Source: Hyphomonadaceae bacterium UBA7672
Lineage (GTDB): Bacteria; Pseudomonadota; Alphaproteobacteria; Caulobacterales; Hyphomonadaceae
NCBI GenBank assembly: GCA_002483135.1
Contig: DLHI01000016.1
Location: 56,122 to 120,121 of the forward strand
Direction of reading: 5' to 3'
Length of the DNA: 64,000 bases
The notes under the pieces were generated by a model. It saw only the letters and a program-made list of their open reading frames with translations, had not been told where the DNA came from and searched no databases. Positions 18,420-27,680 of this stretch are shown piece after piece; the stretch's first letter is position 1, and each line of letters opens with the position of its first letter. A program made the position numbers and the translations under genes.

Positions 18420-20204
18420 CTAGGCCAGGGCGATATCGGCCACTTCGACCTGGACCTTGCCGAGACCGCGCCAGGTGTCCGGGCGTAGCCGCCCCGCGAC
18501 GTGCAGCGACGCCCCGCTCTGGATGGCCTGCCCCTCCGGGCCATCCGCCACGCGCCAGGCGATGGCCCGGACCCGGGCGCCATCCTCGCCGACCATGTCG
18601 AAGGCGAGATGGTTTTCTCCCACGCGGCGGACGCCGGCGGCCTGGATGTTCGGGATGGCGAATAGGGGCTCGGGCGCGTTCGAGCCGAACGGGCCGGTGC
18701 GCTCCACCATGTCGAGCAGTTCGCCCGTGGCGGCGCCGGGCGCCAGCGTTGCGTCGATTTCCAGCACGCGCGCTTCTGCGAGTTCGGCCTTCGCCCCGTG
18801 CGTTCGCTGTTCGAGATAGTCCCGCAGATCGGCAAGGCGCGCCGGCTCCATCCCGAGGCCCGCCGCCATCGCATGGCCGCCGCCGGAAATGAGGATGCCT
18901 TCCTTCACCGCCGCACTGACGAGATCGCCCAGATTGACGCCGGCGACGGAGCGGCCAGACCCGCGGGCTATGGGGCCCAGTCCCTCACCCCAACCAACGA
19001 CAATCGCAGGGCGGTGGAATTTCTCCTTCAGACGGCCGGCGACGATGCCGATCACGCCGGGATGCCACCCTTCCCCGCCGACGACTATGATGCCGGCGTC
19101 GGGTACTTCAGCGAGACGCCGCTCGGCCTGCTCGATGGCGTCCTTCTGGATGCCGGCTTCGACTTCCTTGCGTTCGGTATTCTGCGCGTGGAGCTTTTCG
19201 GCAAGCTGGATAGCCTCGCTGCGACTGTCGGTGGCGAGCAGCTTTGCTGCCGTCCACGGATCACCTATGCGTCCGCCCGCGTTGAGCCGCGGACCCAGAA
19301 CGAATGTCGCGTGATAGACCGAGCTTGGCGCCTCGATGCCCGAGACTTCGGCCAGCGCCTTGAGCCCAGCATTCTCCAGCCGCTCCAGCACTTTCAGCCC
19401 GCGCGTGACGATTGCACGATTGACGCCCCGCAGCGGAGCCATGTCGCAAAGTGTTCCGAGCGCCGCGAGATCGAGCCACTTCATCGGATCGGGCAAGCCG
19501 CCCTCTGGCGCGACGCCGCGCTTGCGGGCAAGACGGTTCAGCGCGGCAACCAGAACGAAGACAACGCCTGCGGCGGCGAGGAAGCCATGGCCAGATGTGT
19601 CGTCGGGCCGGTTGGGATTCACCAGCGCCAGCGTGGGCGGCGTATGCTCGTCGTGCATCAGGTGATGGTCCATAACCACGACATCGAGGCCGATCTCGTT
19701 CGCCGTGTTGAGCGCCGCAATGGCCGCCGCGCCGCAATCGACCGTAACCACAAGTTCAGCGCCCATGCCCTGCAACGCGCGGAAGGCGCCGGGCGTCGGG
19801 CCAAAGCCTTCGGTGAGCCTGTCAGGAACGTAGAGGATCAGCTCGCGGCCCCATGCGCGGAAATACCGCGCGAGAATCGCCGACGATGTACCGCCGTCAA
19901 CGTCATAGTCCGCGAATACGGCCACCTTCTTCCCTGACACGATGGAGTCGAGGATCACCTCGGCCGCCTTATCCATATCGGCAAACGTCGACGGATCAGG
20001 GAAGAGATCCTTCAGTGTGGGATTGAGGAAGAGCTCTGCCTCGCCCAGCGCCACACCGCGCGCAGCCAGCAACCGGCCCACGAGATCCGGCGCCTTCAGG
20101 CGGCGCGCATGTTCGACCGCAAGCTGCTCATCCATCGGACGCTGCCGCCACGTGCGGCCAGACAGCGACTGCGAAACGCCCAAGAAGGCGGGGGCGCCAC
20201 TCAT
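18420..20204 (-). CDS. recJ: Single-stranded-DNA-specific exonuclease RecJ
   Basis: The 594-aa 5'-3' ssDNA exonuclease acts in RecF-pathway recombination and mismatch repair. It shows DHH-family motifs FADYDVDGGTSSAI (about 85-98), VTVDCG, and VVVMDHHLM, plus the DHHA1 motif ISGGGHAMAAG and an OB-fold C-terminus. The ATG at 20204 overlaps the phaC stop as TGATG; a longer reading frame upstream is antisense-like. In many alphaproteobacteria recJ follows hom-glpX; here those are nearby but not adjacent. Confidence 0.94.
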   Translation of the reverse strand: MSGAPAFLGVSQSLSGRTWRQRPMDEQLAVEHARRLKAPDLVGRLLAARGVALGEAELFLNPTLKDLFPDPSTFADMDKAAEVILDSIVSGKKVAVFADYDVDGGTSSAILARYFRAWGRELILYVPDRLTEGFGPTPGAFRALQGMGAELVVTVDCGAAAIAALNTANEIGLDVVVMDHHLMHDEHTPPTLALVNPNRPDDTSGHGFLAAAGVVFVLVAALNRLARKRGVAPEGGLPDPMKWLDLAALGTLCDMAPLRGVNRAIVTRGLKVLERLENAGLKALAEVSGIEAPSSVYHATFVLGPRLNAGGRIGDPWTAAKLLATDSRSEAIQLAEKLHAQNTERKEVEAGIQKDAIEQAERRLAEVPDAGIIVVGGEGWHPGVIGIVAGRLKEKFHRPAIVVGWGEGLGPIARGSGRSVAGVNLGDLVSAAVKEGILISGGGHAMAAGLGMEPARLADLRDYLEQRTHGAKAELAEARVLEIDATLAPGAATGELLDMVERTGPFGSNAPEPLFAIPNIQAAGVRRVGENHLAFDMVGEDGARVRAIAWRVADGPEGQAIQSGASLHVAGRLRPDTWRGLGKVQVEVADIALA

Positions 20205-22015
20205 CAGCTTTCGCGACGCGCGCGAATGGTGGCGAGCGTCTCCAGCACATAGCTGCCAGGCGCAGGCTTTGCGCCGATGGCCGGCGCAGGCGGCGCAACG
20301 TCTTCGCCAGATTTCTCGGCGAGCCACTGCGCCCACACCGGCCACCATGAGCCGGGATGCTCCTTCGCATAGGCGACCCACGCATCATGGCTGGGCGGCA
20401 GGAGATCGCCGGTCCAGTAGCGATACTTGCCAGATGCAGGCGGGTTCACGACGCCGGCGATGTGGCCGGAGTCCGCGAGCAGGAAGGTCACCGATCCGCC
20501 GAAGAGGTTCACGCCCTTGTAGACAGAGGGGAATGGCGAGATGTGGTCCTTGCGCGCGGCATGGATGAAGGTCGGCGTCTCAATGGCGCGCAGGTTCACC
20601 GGCTTGCCTTCGACGGCAAAGCCTCCCTTGGCGAGCGCGTTCTCGAGATACAGCTTGCGCAGGCTGGCGATGTGAAGAGGCCCGGGAAGGTTTGTCTGGT
20701 CGGAGTTCCAGTAGAGAAGATCGAACGCTTTGGCCTCGTTGCCGAGCAGGTAACGATCCTCGACATAGCGCCAGATCAGATCTTCCGGGCGCAGCAGGTT
20801 GAATGCATCTCGCATCGCCTCGCCCGGCATGACGCCGCCCGACTCAGCGATGATCTGCTCGATGCCGCCGATTGAAGCGTCGTCGATGAAGATGCCGAGA
20901 TCGCCCGGCTCCGAAAAATCCGTCTGCGCCGCCATCAAGGTGAGTGACGCCAGGCGCTTGTCGCCCGCCTCCGCTAGCCGCGCCGCGAGGATCGAGGCCA
21001 GCGCGCCGCCGACGCAATAGCCTGCAACGTTCACCGGCGCCTGATGCTCGGCATGAATCCAGTCGAGCGAGGCGCGCGCGCCAAGCTTGAGATAGTCATC
21101 CCAGCTGAAGTCCTTGGTCTCCTTGTCAGCCGAGCGCCACGAGACCATGTAGACTGTAAAGCCCTGGTCACGGAGCCACGCGACCAGCGAGTTCGCGGGC
21201 GTGAGATCGAGCACGTAGTACTTGTTGATCCACGGCGGGAAGATGAGGATCGGGCTGGCCTTCACCTTCTCGGTTGTCGGGAAGTAGCGGATCAGCTCGA
21301 TCAGGGCGTTCTTCAGCACCACCTCGCCCGGCGTGACAGCTAGGTTCCTGCCCGGCTCGAAGGCTTCGCCATCGGACTGCGTGACCGACAGGCGACCATT
21401 GCCCTTGTCGAAATCCTCCTGCAGCTGGCTGAAGCCACGTTGCACGGACGCGCCATCCGTGTCGAACAGCGCCTTCAACGCACGCGGATTGCCCATCAGC
21501 ATGTTGGACGGGGCCATGGCGGCGGTCGCCTGACGGATGAAGAAGGCGGCGCGGCGGCGTTCGGTGTCGGAAAGTCCCGGCGCGTTCCAGGCGAGGTTCT
21601 CGGCCCAGCTGGATTGGGCCAGATACATGCGACGCATGAAGTCGAAGAACGGATTTTCGCGCCAAGCGGGGTCGGAGAAGCGCGCGTCCGAGTCGGCAGC
21701 TTCCGAGGGCGCGCCCATCGAGAGCTCCTGAAGCATGAGCGTGTTGCGCTCGAACAGGGAGAGCTGGGCCTCGTTGAAGGCTTCCGGCTTCTTCGCGTAG
21801 GCCTCGCTGAGGGACTTGAAGGCGGCGGCGGCGGCTTCGAGCTCCAGCTTTCGCGGGGCGGCGGATCCAGCCAGCCGGGTTATGTCCGAAAGTTCACGAC
21901 TGAGATCGGCGATCTTCTGGCCCAGGCGCTGGAAGCTGACGTCACCAAGGTCCGCGCCGCCGCTGGGCGGTTTGTCCGTCGGATCGCCGGGAGGCTTATC
22001 CCCGCCTGAACTCAT
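20204..22015 (-). CDS. phaC: Class I poly(3-hydroxyalkanoate) synthase
   Basis: The 603-aa enzyme polymerises hydroxyacyl-CoA into PHA storage granules. The lipase-like box GYCVGG (catalytic Cys), the aspartate in DDASIGG/RPEDLIW region, and the C-terminal DSGHIAGVVNPP (catalytic His) are all visible, with the NPFFDFMRRMYL segment typical of class I. The ATG at 22015 is taken; a GTG 12 codons earlier (22051) is possible and neither has a strong ribosome site. No phaA, phaB or phasin gene is in the window. Confidence 0.94.
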   Translation of the reverse strand: MSSGGDKPPGDPTDKPPSGGADLGDVSFQRLGQKIADLSRELSDITRLAGSAAPRKLELEAAAAAFKSLSEAYAKKPEAFNEAQLSLFERNTLMLQELSMGAPSEAADSDARFSDPAWRENPFFDFMRRMYLAQSSWAENLAWNAPGLSDTERRRAAFFIRQATAAMAPSNMLMGNPRALKALFDTDGASVQRGFSQLQEDFDKGNGRLSVTQSDGEAFEPGRNLAVTPGEVVLKNALIELIRYFPTTEKVKASPILIFPPWINKYYVLDLTPANSLVAWLRDQGFTVYMVSWRSADKETKDFSWDDYLKLGARASLDWIHAEHQAPVNVAGYCVGGALASILAARLAEAGDKRLASLTLMAAQTDFSEPGDLGIFIDDASIGGIEQIIAESGGVMPGEAMRDAFNLLRPEDLIWRYVEDRYLLGNEAKAFDLLYWNSDQTNLPGPLHIASLRKLYLENALAKGGFAVEGKPVNLRAIETPTFIHAARKDHISPFPSVYKGVNLFGGSVTFLLADSGHIAGVVNPPASGKYRYWTGDLLPPSHDAWVAYAKEHPGSWWPVWAQWLAEKSGEDVAPPAPAIGAKPAPGSYVLETLATIRARRES

Positions 22016-22190
22016 GACACCACTGGTCCCCGAAAAAGGCCGTCCGAACACGGCCCTGGTGGAACTTTAGCTGGGCGGACCTGATTCTTCCGCTCGCCAA
22101 ATCAGCCGACTGTCAGTAGGTAGGATCGCAGGCAAGAGCAATCACGGGGGTCACCCCTCGTTGTTTGCCCCCGCTGACTGGAAAATCGGC

Positions 22191-22574
22191 ATGTTTCGCG
22201 CCCTCGCAGCCTCTGGGATTCTCGGATGCACCGTCCTTACGGCCGGGTGCGCCGATCTCATGCAGCAATCCTACATCACGCAGATCGCTCCGGAATGGTT
22301 CGAAGCCAAGGCGGTCGAGGTGAAGGGCGAAGGCTATCCCGAGCTGGCCGACGTTCCTGAAGTCCGGAAGGCCGAAAGCACCCTTGCGCAGTCTGACCGG
22401 AACGCAACCGCCCTGAAGAACGCCGCCGACAAGCTGGAAGCCCAGCTCGCCGCCCAGGGCGATATCCGCTCGGACGAAGCCGTGCGAGCTACCGCGGCGC
22501 AATGGCGCGCCACGCTGGAAGAAGGCGCCGCTGCTGCGGGCCACAAGATCGAGCCAGTCCAGCCCACACCCTGA
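22191..22574 (+). CDS. Small lipoprotein, unknown function
   Basis: The 127-aa product begins MFRALAASGILGCTVLTAGC with lipobox TAGC; an ATG ten codons earlier (22161) would bury the signal peptide. The mature part is helical and polar: GYPELADVPEVRKAES, then a coiled-coil-like stretch rich in Ala, Lys and Glu. It is divergent from phaC and 145 bp upstream of the aminotransferase gene. No family recognised. Confidence 0.65.
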   Translation: MFRALAASGILGCTVLTAGCADLMQQSYITQIAPEWFEAKAVEVKGEGYPELADVPEVRKAESTLAQSDRNATALKNAADKLEAQLAAQGDIRSDEAVRATAAQWRATLEEGAAAAGHKIEPVQPTP

Positions 22575-22719
22575 CGCCCCCCTCGACGCTCAGGGTCGAC
22601 GCGGCAAGAGACGGCTCTCCAGCAAGAACTTACCCCGTAGCCGAGCGGTTGATACCGCTTTACAGAAACATTTGCCCGAGCCGGATGAGTCCGCCGGGTC
22701 CGCTGAAGGTGAACCGACA

Positions 22720-23967
22720 ATGATGTTGGATTTCCACAAGATCAGGCGCCTGCCGCCCTACGTGTTCGAACAGGTGAACGTCACCAAGGCCGGCCTGCGC
22801 GCCAACGGCGCCGACGTGATCGACCTCGGCATGGGCAATCCCGATCTGCCGACGCCGCCGCATATCGTCGAGAAGCTGCGCGAGACCGCGCTGAACCCCG
22901 ACGTGCACGGCTATTCCGCCTCGCGCGGGATTCCGGGCCTGCGCAAGGCGCTGGCCGCGTATTACGGGCGGCGGTTTGGCGTGAAGCTGGACTGGGGCAA
23001 GGAAGTCGTCGTCACTCTGGGCTCGAAAGAGGGCTTCGCCAACCTCGCCCAGGCGATCGCGGCGCCCGGCGACACCATCATCGTGCCGAACCCGTCCTAC
23101 CCGCTGCATTCGTTCGGTTTCATCATGGCGGGCGCGAGCATCCGCTCGGTCGAGGCGCACTCGCCCGAGCAGTATCTATCCAACCTCGGCCGCGCCGTTC
23201 GCCACTCCATCCCGGCGCCGACCGCGATGGTGGTGTGCTATCCCGCGAACCCGACGGCGCAGGTGGTCGATCTCGACTTTTACAAAGAGGTCGTGAAGTT
23301 CGCGAAGAAACACGAGATTTGGGTGCTGTCCGACCTTGCCTACACCGAAATCTACTACGGCGATCCGCCGCCTTCGATCCTCCAGGTGGACGGCGCAAAG
23401 GACATTGCGGTCGAAGTCACATCCATGTCGAAGACCTATGCGATGGCTGGCTGGCGCGTGGGCTTTGCAGCGGGGAACGAGAAACTGATCGCCGCCCTCG
23501 CCCGCGTGAAATCCTATCTCGACTATGGCGCCTTCACGCCGGTCCAGGTCGCCGCCGCCGCCGCGCTGAACGGTCCGCAGGATTGCGTGGACGAGCAGCG
23601 CGAAATCTATCGCACGCGCCGCAATGCGATGGTGGAAAGCTTCGGCCGCGCCGGCTGGGAAATCCCCGAGCCCAAAGCCTCGATGTTCGCCTGGGCGCCG
23701 ATCCCCGAACCGTTCCGCGAGATGGGATCGCTGGAATTCTCCCTGCGACTGATCAAGGAAGCGCACGTGGCCGTGGCGCCCGGCGCCGGCTTTGGCGAAC
23801 ATGGCGACAATTATGTGCGACTCGCTCTCGTCGAGAACGAACAACGTATCCGCCAGGCCGCTCGCAATGTACGCAAATTCATGGAAGCAAACGGCGTCAA
23901 GGTGAAGCCCGAGAAAGAACCAAAGGCGAAGCCCGAAGGCGCGCCGGCAAGGAAGGCAGTGGGATGA
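22720..23967 (+). CDS. Class I/II PLP aminotransferase (AlaC / LL-DAP aminotransferase-like)
   Basis: The 415-aa fold-type I enzyme starts MMLDFHKIRRLPPYVFEQV. Visible are IDLGMGNPDLPTP (about 36-48), NPSYPLH, CYPANPTAQV, SDLAYTEIYY, and the PLP lysine in SMSKTYAMAGWRVGF (about 240). Relatives directly upstream of homoserine dehydrogenase in alphaproteobacteria are annotated as alanine or LL-diaminopimelate aminotransferase; substrate is unproven. GAAGGTG precedes the ATG. Its TGA overlaps the hom ATG (ATGA), so the two are translationally coupled. Confidence 0.9.
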   Translation: MMLDFHKIRRLPPYVFEQVNVTKAGLRANGADVIDLGMGNPDLPTPPHIVEKLRETALNPDVHGYSASRGIPGLRKALAAYYGRRFGVKLDWGKEVVVTLGSKEGFANLAQAIAAPGDTIIVPNPSYPLHSFGFIMAGASIRSVEAHSPEQYLSNLGRAVRHSIPAPTAMVVCYPANPTAQVVDLDFYKEVVKFAKKHEIWVLSDLAYTEIYYGDPPPSILQVDGAKDIAVEVTSMSKTYAMAGWRVGFAAGNEKLIAALARVKSYLDYGAFTPVQVAAAAALNGPQDCVDEQREIYRTRRNAMVESFGRAGWEIPEPKASMFAWAPIPEPFREMGSLEFSLRLIKEAHVAVAPGAGFGEHGDNYVRLALVENEQRIRQAARNVRKFMEANGVKVKPEKEPKAKPEGAPARKAVG

Positions 23968-25262
23968 CGTCTGCGGGGAAAACGCTGAGGCTTGGCGTCG
24001 CCGGGCTCGGCACGGTGGGCGGGGGCCTGCTGAAACTCATTGAGCGCCAGGCGGAACTGCGTCTCCCAGGCAAGCTGGAAGTTGTGGCCGTCTCCGCGCG
24101 CAACAAGACGCGCAATCGCGGCGTCGACATCTCGAAGTTCAAATGGTTCGATGATCCCGTTGAACTTGCCCTGTCGCCAGACATCGATGTCGTGGTCGAA
24201 CTCGTCGGCGGCTCCGATGGACCGGCCAAGCGTACGGTTGAAGCCGCCCTGCGTTCGGGCAAGGCCGTGGTGAGCGCCAACAAGGCGCTGATCGCCGAGC
24301 ACGGCATGGAGATCGCAGCGCTCGCCGAGAAGCATGAGGCGCACCTCTTGTTCGAGGCGGCGGTCGCAGGCGCGATTCCGATCGTGCGCGCAGTCAAGAA
24401 CTCGCTGTCCGGCGTGATCGTCAGTCGCGTCTCCGGCATCCTCAACGGCACGTGCAACTACATCCTCTCCGAAATGCTGCGCACGGGCGCGGCCTACGAG
24501 ACGGTGTTGGCCGAGGCGCAGCGACTTGGCTACGCCGAGAGCGATCCATTCCTTGACGTGTCGGGCGGCGACGCTGCCCACAAGGTCCTGATCCTTGCCG
24601 CCATTGCATTTGGCGCGCAGCCGGATTTTGCGCAGGTCCAGGTTGAAGGCATCGATAGGATCGAGGCGATAGACATCGCACTCGCCAACAAGTTCGACTA
24701 CCGCATCAAGCTGGTGGCAGAGGCGTTCCGCGCAAATGGCAGCGTACGCTGCCGCGTGGCGCCGGTTCTGGTTAAGTCGGATCATCCGCTGGCCTCCGTG
24801 AATGGCGCTCTCAACGCTGTCATGGTCGAAGGCGAGCCAGTTGGCCGCCTGACCTTCACGGGCCCCGGCGCGGGGGCCGGCCCCACTGCTGCAGCCGTGA
24901 TGGGCGACCTCGCGCGCCTCTTCGAAGGCCCCGCCACGCCTCCGCTGGGCAAGCCTTCGCGCAATCTTGCCCCGCTGATCACGGCGGCAGACGGTACGAC
25001 GGACCAGGGATCCTTCTTCATCGGCGCGCGCCTCGCCGACAAGCCAGGCACGTTCGCGGCGCTGACCGAACAGCTCGGCGATGCAGGAGTCTCCATCGAC
25101 AAGCTGATCCAGGAATCGGCCGGCGACAGCGGCGCGGCGCCGATCGCGATCCTGACGCATCCCTGCCCGCGTTCGGCAGTTGAAACGGCGCTAGCGCGCG
25201 TGGCCGAGCTGAAGCTGACGGCAGATACGCCGCGGCTGCTGCGGATCGAGACCCGCGCGTGA
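23964..25262 (+). CDS. hom: Homoserine dehydrogenase
   Basis: The 432-aa enzyme reduces aspartate semialdehyde to homoserine for Met and Thr synthesis, using the product of Asd. It has the Rossmann motif GVAGLGTVGGGLL (about 11-23), the signature ANKALIAEHG, ILNGTCNYIL and the catalytic region DPFLDVSGGDAAHK, followed by a C-terminal ACT domain (about 355-430) for allosteric threonine control. It overlaps the aminotransferase stop and the next gene's start. Confidence 0.96.
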   Translation: MTSAGKTLRLGVAGLGTVGGGLLKLIERQAELRLPGKLEVVAVSARNKTRNRGVDISKFKWFDDPVELALSPDIDVVVELVGGSDGPAKRTVEAALRSGKAVVSANKALIAEHGMEIAALAEKHEAHLLFEAAVAGAIPIVRAVKNSLSGVIVSRVSGILNGTCNYILSEMLRTGAAYETVLAEAQRLGYAESDPFLDVSGGDAAHKVLILAAIAFGAQPDFAQVQVEGIDRIEAIDIALANKFDYRIKLVAEAFRANGSVRCRVAPVLVKSDHPLASVNGALNAVMVEGEPVGRLTFTGPGAGAGPTAAAVMGDLARLFEGPATPPLGKPSRNLAPLITAADGTTDQGSFFIGARLADKPGTFAALTEQLGDAGVSIDKLIQESAGDSGAAPIAILTHPCPRSAVETALARVAELKLTADTPRLLRIETRA

Positions 25263-25993
25263 GGCGAGCGGCTGCCGCGCTGGCTCTGCTGGCGGCGGCC
25301 GCCGCATGCACGTCTGCATCGCCGACCGCACCAACTGAACCGGAACCCGCTGCGCCAACCGCGTCAGCAGGCGTCATCGCGCGCGATGTGTTTGCCTTTG
25401 AAGACGCAGGGGCGGCGATCCCGGGCCTCGTGGTCGAGATGCGCTATTTCGGCAGCGAGAATTTTGTCGGCCGAAGAATTGCCGGATACGAAGCGCCGAT
25501 CTGTCTTCTGACGCAGGAAGCCGTGAGATCGCTCAGCGCCGTTCAGGAGCGGCTCAACAGTCTCGGCCTCGGCCTGAAAGTCTTCGATTGCTACCGCCCC
25601 AAGCGCGCCGTCGACAACTTTGTGGCGTGGGCGCGCACTCCGACCGATCAGGCGCGCAAGGCCGACTATTATCCCAATGTCGACAAGTCGATGCTGTTCG
25701 AGCTCGGGTACATCGCGGAGCGCTCGGGCCATTCGCGCGGATCGACGCTCGACGTGACAATGATCAACGTGCGCACAGGCGCAGAGGTGGACATGGGATC
25801 GCCTTACGATTTGTTCGATCCTATCTCCTGGCCTGCGAGCACGGCGGTCAGCAGGGCGGCTCAAGCCAACCGGATGCTGCTTCAGGACACGATGATAAAG
25901 GCCGGCTTCCGTCCGCTGAAGGAAGAGTGGTGGCACTTCACGCTGGAACGTGAGCCGTATCCCGAGACCTATTTCGATTTCGTGGTGAAGTAG
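25259..25993 (+). CDS. VanX/DdpX-type D-Ala-D-Ala dipeptidase family lipoprotein
   Basis: The 244-aa product starts at GTG 25259, overlapping the hom stop (GTGA). Its N-terminus is a signal peptide ending LLAAAAAC, probably a lipoprotein. The M15D zinc peptidase motifs are present: SGHSRGSTLDVT (SxHxxGxAxD form, with the residue before L being Thr) and EEWWHF. VanX relatives cut D-Ala-D-Ala; housekeeping members recycle peptidoglycan dipeptide. Export to the periplasm differs from cytosolic VanX. Link to hom is positional only. Confidence 0.87.
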   Translation: MRRAAAALALLAAAAACTSASPTAPTEPEPAAPTASAGVIARDVFAFEDAGAAIPGLVVEMRYFGSENFVGRRIAGYEAPICLLTQEAVRSLSAVQERLNSLGLGLKVFDCYRPKRAVDNFVAWARTPTDQARKADYYPNVDKSMLFELGYIAERSGHSRGSTLDVTMINVRTGAEVDMGSPYDLFDPISWPASTAVSRAAQANRMLLQDTMIKAGFRPLKEEWWHFTLEREPYPETYFDFVVK

Positions 25994-25994
25994 C

Positions 25995-27659
25995 CTACTC
26001 CTCCGGTCCACCCGGCGGCGCGCTGCCATAATTCTTGATCGCATAGATCCGCGTTTCGATGGCGAGGCGCTCGGTATCGGTCTTCGCATTCCACCACGCG
26101 GGGAGGTCGGCATTGCTGATGGGCGTGAGCCAGTCCTTGTAATCGGCCAGTTGCTTTGCCGGGAAGTCGTTGGCCTGTCCGCGCAGGTGCTTGTCGAGGA
26201 AGCCACGGATTACGTCATTCTGGGCGCCGATCATGATGTTCGCCGGCGCCGTGCCGAACAGGATGTCGGCGACGGGCTGGCTCACGAATAGAGATGAGTC
26301 TGACAGGCCGAGATGTTGCGACCCCTTCAGGCTGACCCGATAAACATCCGCACGCGTGCCCGCCTCCGCTATGCGCTCGTACGAGAATTCGTTGAAACCG
26401 CGCGCCTGCTTGCCCTCCGCCAGCGGCCGCTCCATCGCCGCATAGAGATTGCTCACGTCCGAGTGGAACATCAGGAATGGCGAGGGCACATTCGCGTTGA
26501 AAGCCAGGAACGGGAAGTTGCCGCCATCCATGTTGACGCCTGCGGCGCAGCGCGGATCGAACATGCAGATCTGGCCCGAGATAGCTCCGCCGAAGGACAT
26601 GCCCACCTCGCCAACATTATCGAGGTCACCCGCGCGAAAAATATCGGCGACGGCGGCGGGCGGCGCATTCTGCAATGTGTCATGGACGAACAGGCGATCG
26701 GCCACCCAGGTCTGCGTGCTGGCCACGGCGATGCGATCGCCATTATTGACCGCGTACTCCTGGAATGCCAGCGCGCCTTCAAGCCGCGCATCAAGCGCCT
26801 CGCCCGCAAGCGCATCGGCCTGTGAGGGGCGCTCGCCCTGTTCGGCCGCGATCTCCGTCAGCGCAGGGTCCATCGGCGCCACGGTACCATCCGGGAACGC
26901 TGTCGCAGCCGAGTCATAAGTATGCTGCACCGAGACGACGATGTAGCCGTGGCTGGCCAACTCCTCCATCAGCACAGTGTTCTGGTTGAGATAGGATGTG
27001 TAGCCATGGCTGTAGAAGACAACCGGCAGGTCCGTCGCGCCCTCGATCAAGGGTGCGTCAACATATGAGTTCGTCTTCACGTGCCGGACATAGGTGAAGA
27101 AGGGAGGGAATCCGACGAGGCTGCCGAGCGATGTCGCCGTGCTCTTCGTTTCCGCTTCGGTGAAGTATGGCGCGGGTTCGCCTGAAACTGCTTGCGCGGG
27201 ATACCAGATGCGCACCAGAAGGCGGCGGGGTTCATCTGGTTTGGCAGCGAAGACGCCGAGACGGCTCTCGTCCCTCATCTCAAGTGTGCGGACGCCGACG
27301 GCGTACTGGCCCGAAGGCTTGGGCAGCGGCCAGACGGGGAACATCAGGGTGATCGCGACGACACCCGCTAGGCCGAGCGCGATGAAGCTGCCGGAGAACC
27401 ATGGCACGCCGCCCGTGCGGTCGGTTTTCGTGATGCGGTTCTTGAGCACGACGCCGCCGAGACCGACGAGGAACAGCAAGCCGACGATGACTCCTGCTGC
27501 GTTCTGCCAGCGATCGTCGAGATAGCCCGCAATGCCGATCAAGACGGCTGCGACGGCGGCGCCGATCAGCACCCAGCGCCGAGCAGGCGTCTTGCGGGCC
27601 CACCACGCAATCACAAACACCGAGAGCGCGAGGATAAGCAGGATGTCTGTAAGCGTCAT
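25995..27659 (-). CDS. Membrane-anchored PAF-acetylhydrolase-like alpha/beta hydrolase
   Basis: The 554-aa protein has about four N-terminal membrane segments (residues 1-120) and then an alpha/beta-hydrolase domain. VVFYSHGYTSYLNQN is the oxyanion-loop region, GMSFGGAI the nucleophile elbow (Ser) and KGSQHLGLSD the catalytic His, in the order seen in plasma PAF acetylhydrolase (isoform II) relatives. These release short or oxidised acyl groups from phospholipids; the natural substrate here is unknown. It converges tail-to-tail on the dipeptidase with one base between stops and lies 22 bp downstream of the aminotransferase... both leftward. Confidence 0.85.
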   Translation of the reverse strand: MTLTDILLILALSVFVIAWWARKTPARRWVLIGAAVAAVLIGIAGYLDDRWQNAAGVIVGLLFLVGLGGVVLKNRITKTDRTGGVPWFSGSFIALGLAGVVAITLMFPVWPLPKPSGQYAVGVRTLEMRDESRLGVFAAKPDEPRRLLVRIWYPAQAVSGEPAPYFTEAETKSTATSLGSLVGFPPFFTYVRHVKTNSYVDAPLIEGATDLPVVFYSHGYTSYLNQNTVLMEELASHGYIVVSVQHTYDSAATAFPDGTVAPMDPALTEIAAEQGERPSQADALAGEALDARLEGALAFQEYAVNNGDRIAVASTQTWVADRLFVHDTLQNAPPAAVADIFRAGDLDNVGEVGMSFGGAISGQICMFDPRCAAGVNMDGGNFPFLAFNANVPSPFLMFHSDVSNLYAAMERPLAEGKQARGFNEFSYERIAEAGTRADVYRVSLKGSQHLGLSDSSLFVSQPVADILFGTAPANIMIGAQNDVIRGFLDKHLRGQANDFPAKQLADYKDWLTPISNADLPAWWNAKTDTERLAIETRIYAIKNYGSAPPGGPEE

Positions 27660-27680
27660 GCGGCGTCCCCGGCCCCTGTT

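Noticed and set aside
23811..25160. 449-codon - strand frame opposite hom
   Set aside because: Antisense to homoserine dehydrogenase and the aminotransferase, both strongly supported by motifs.
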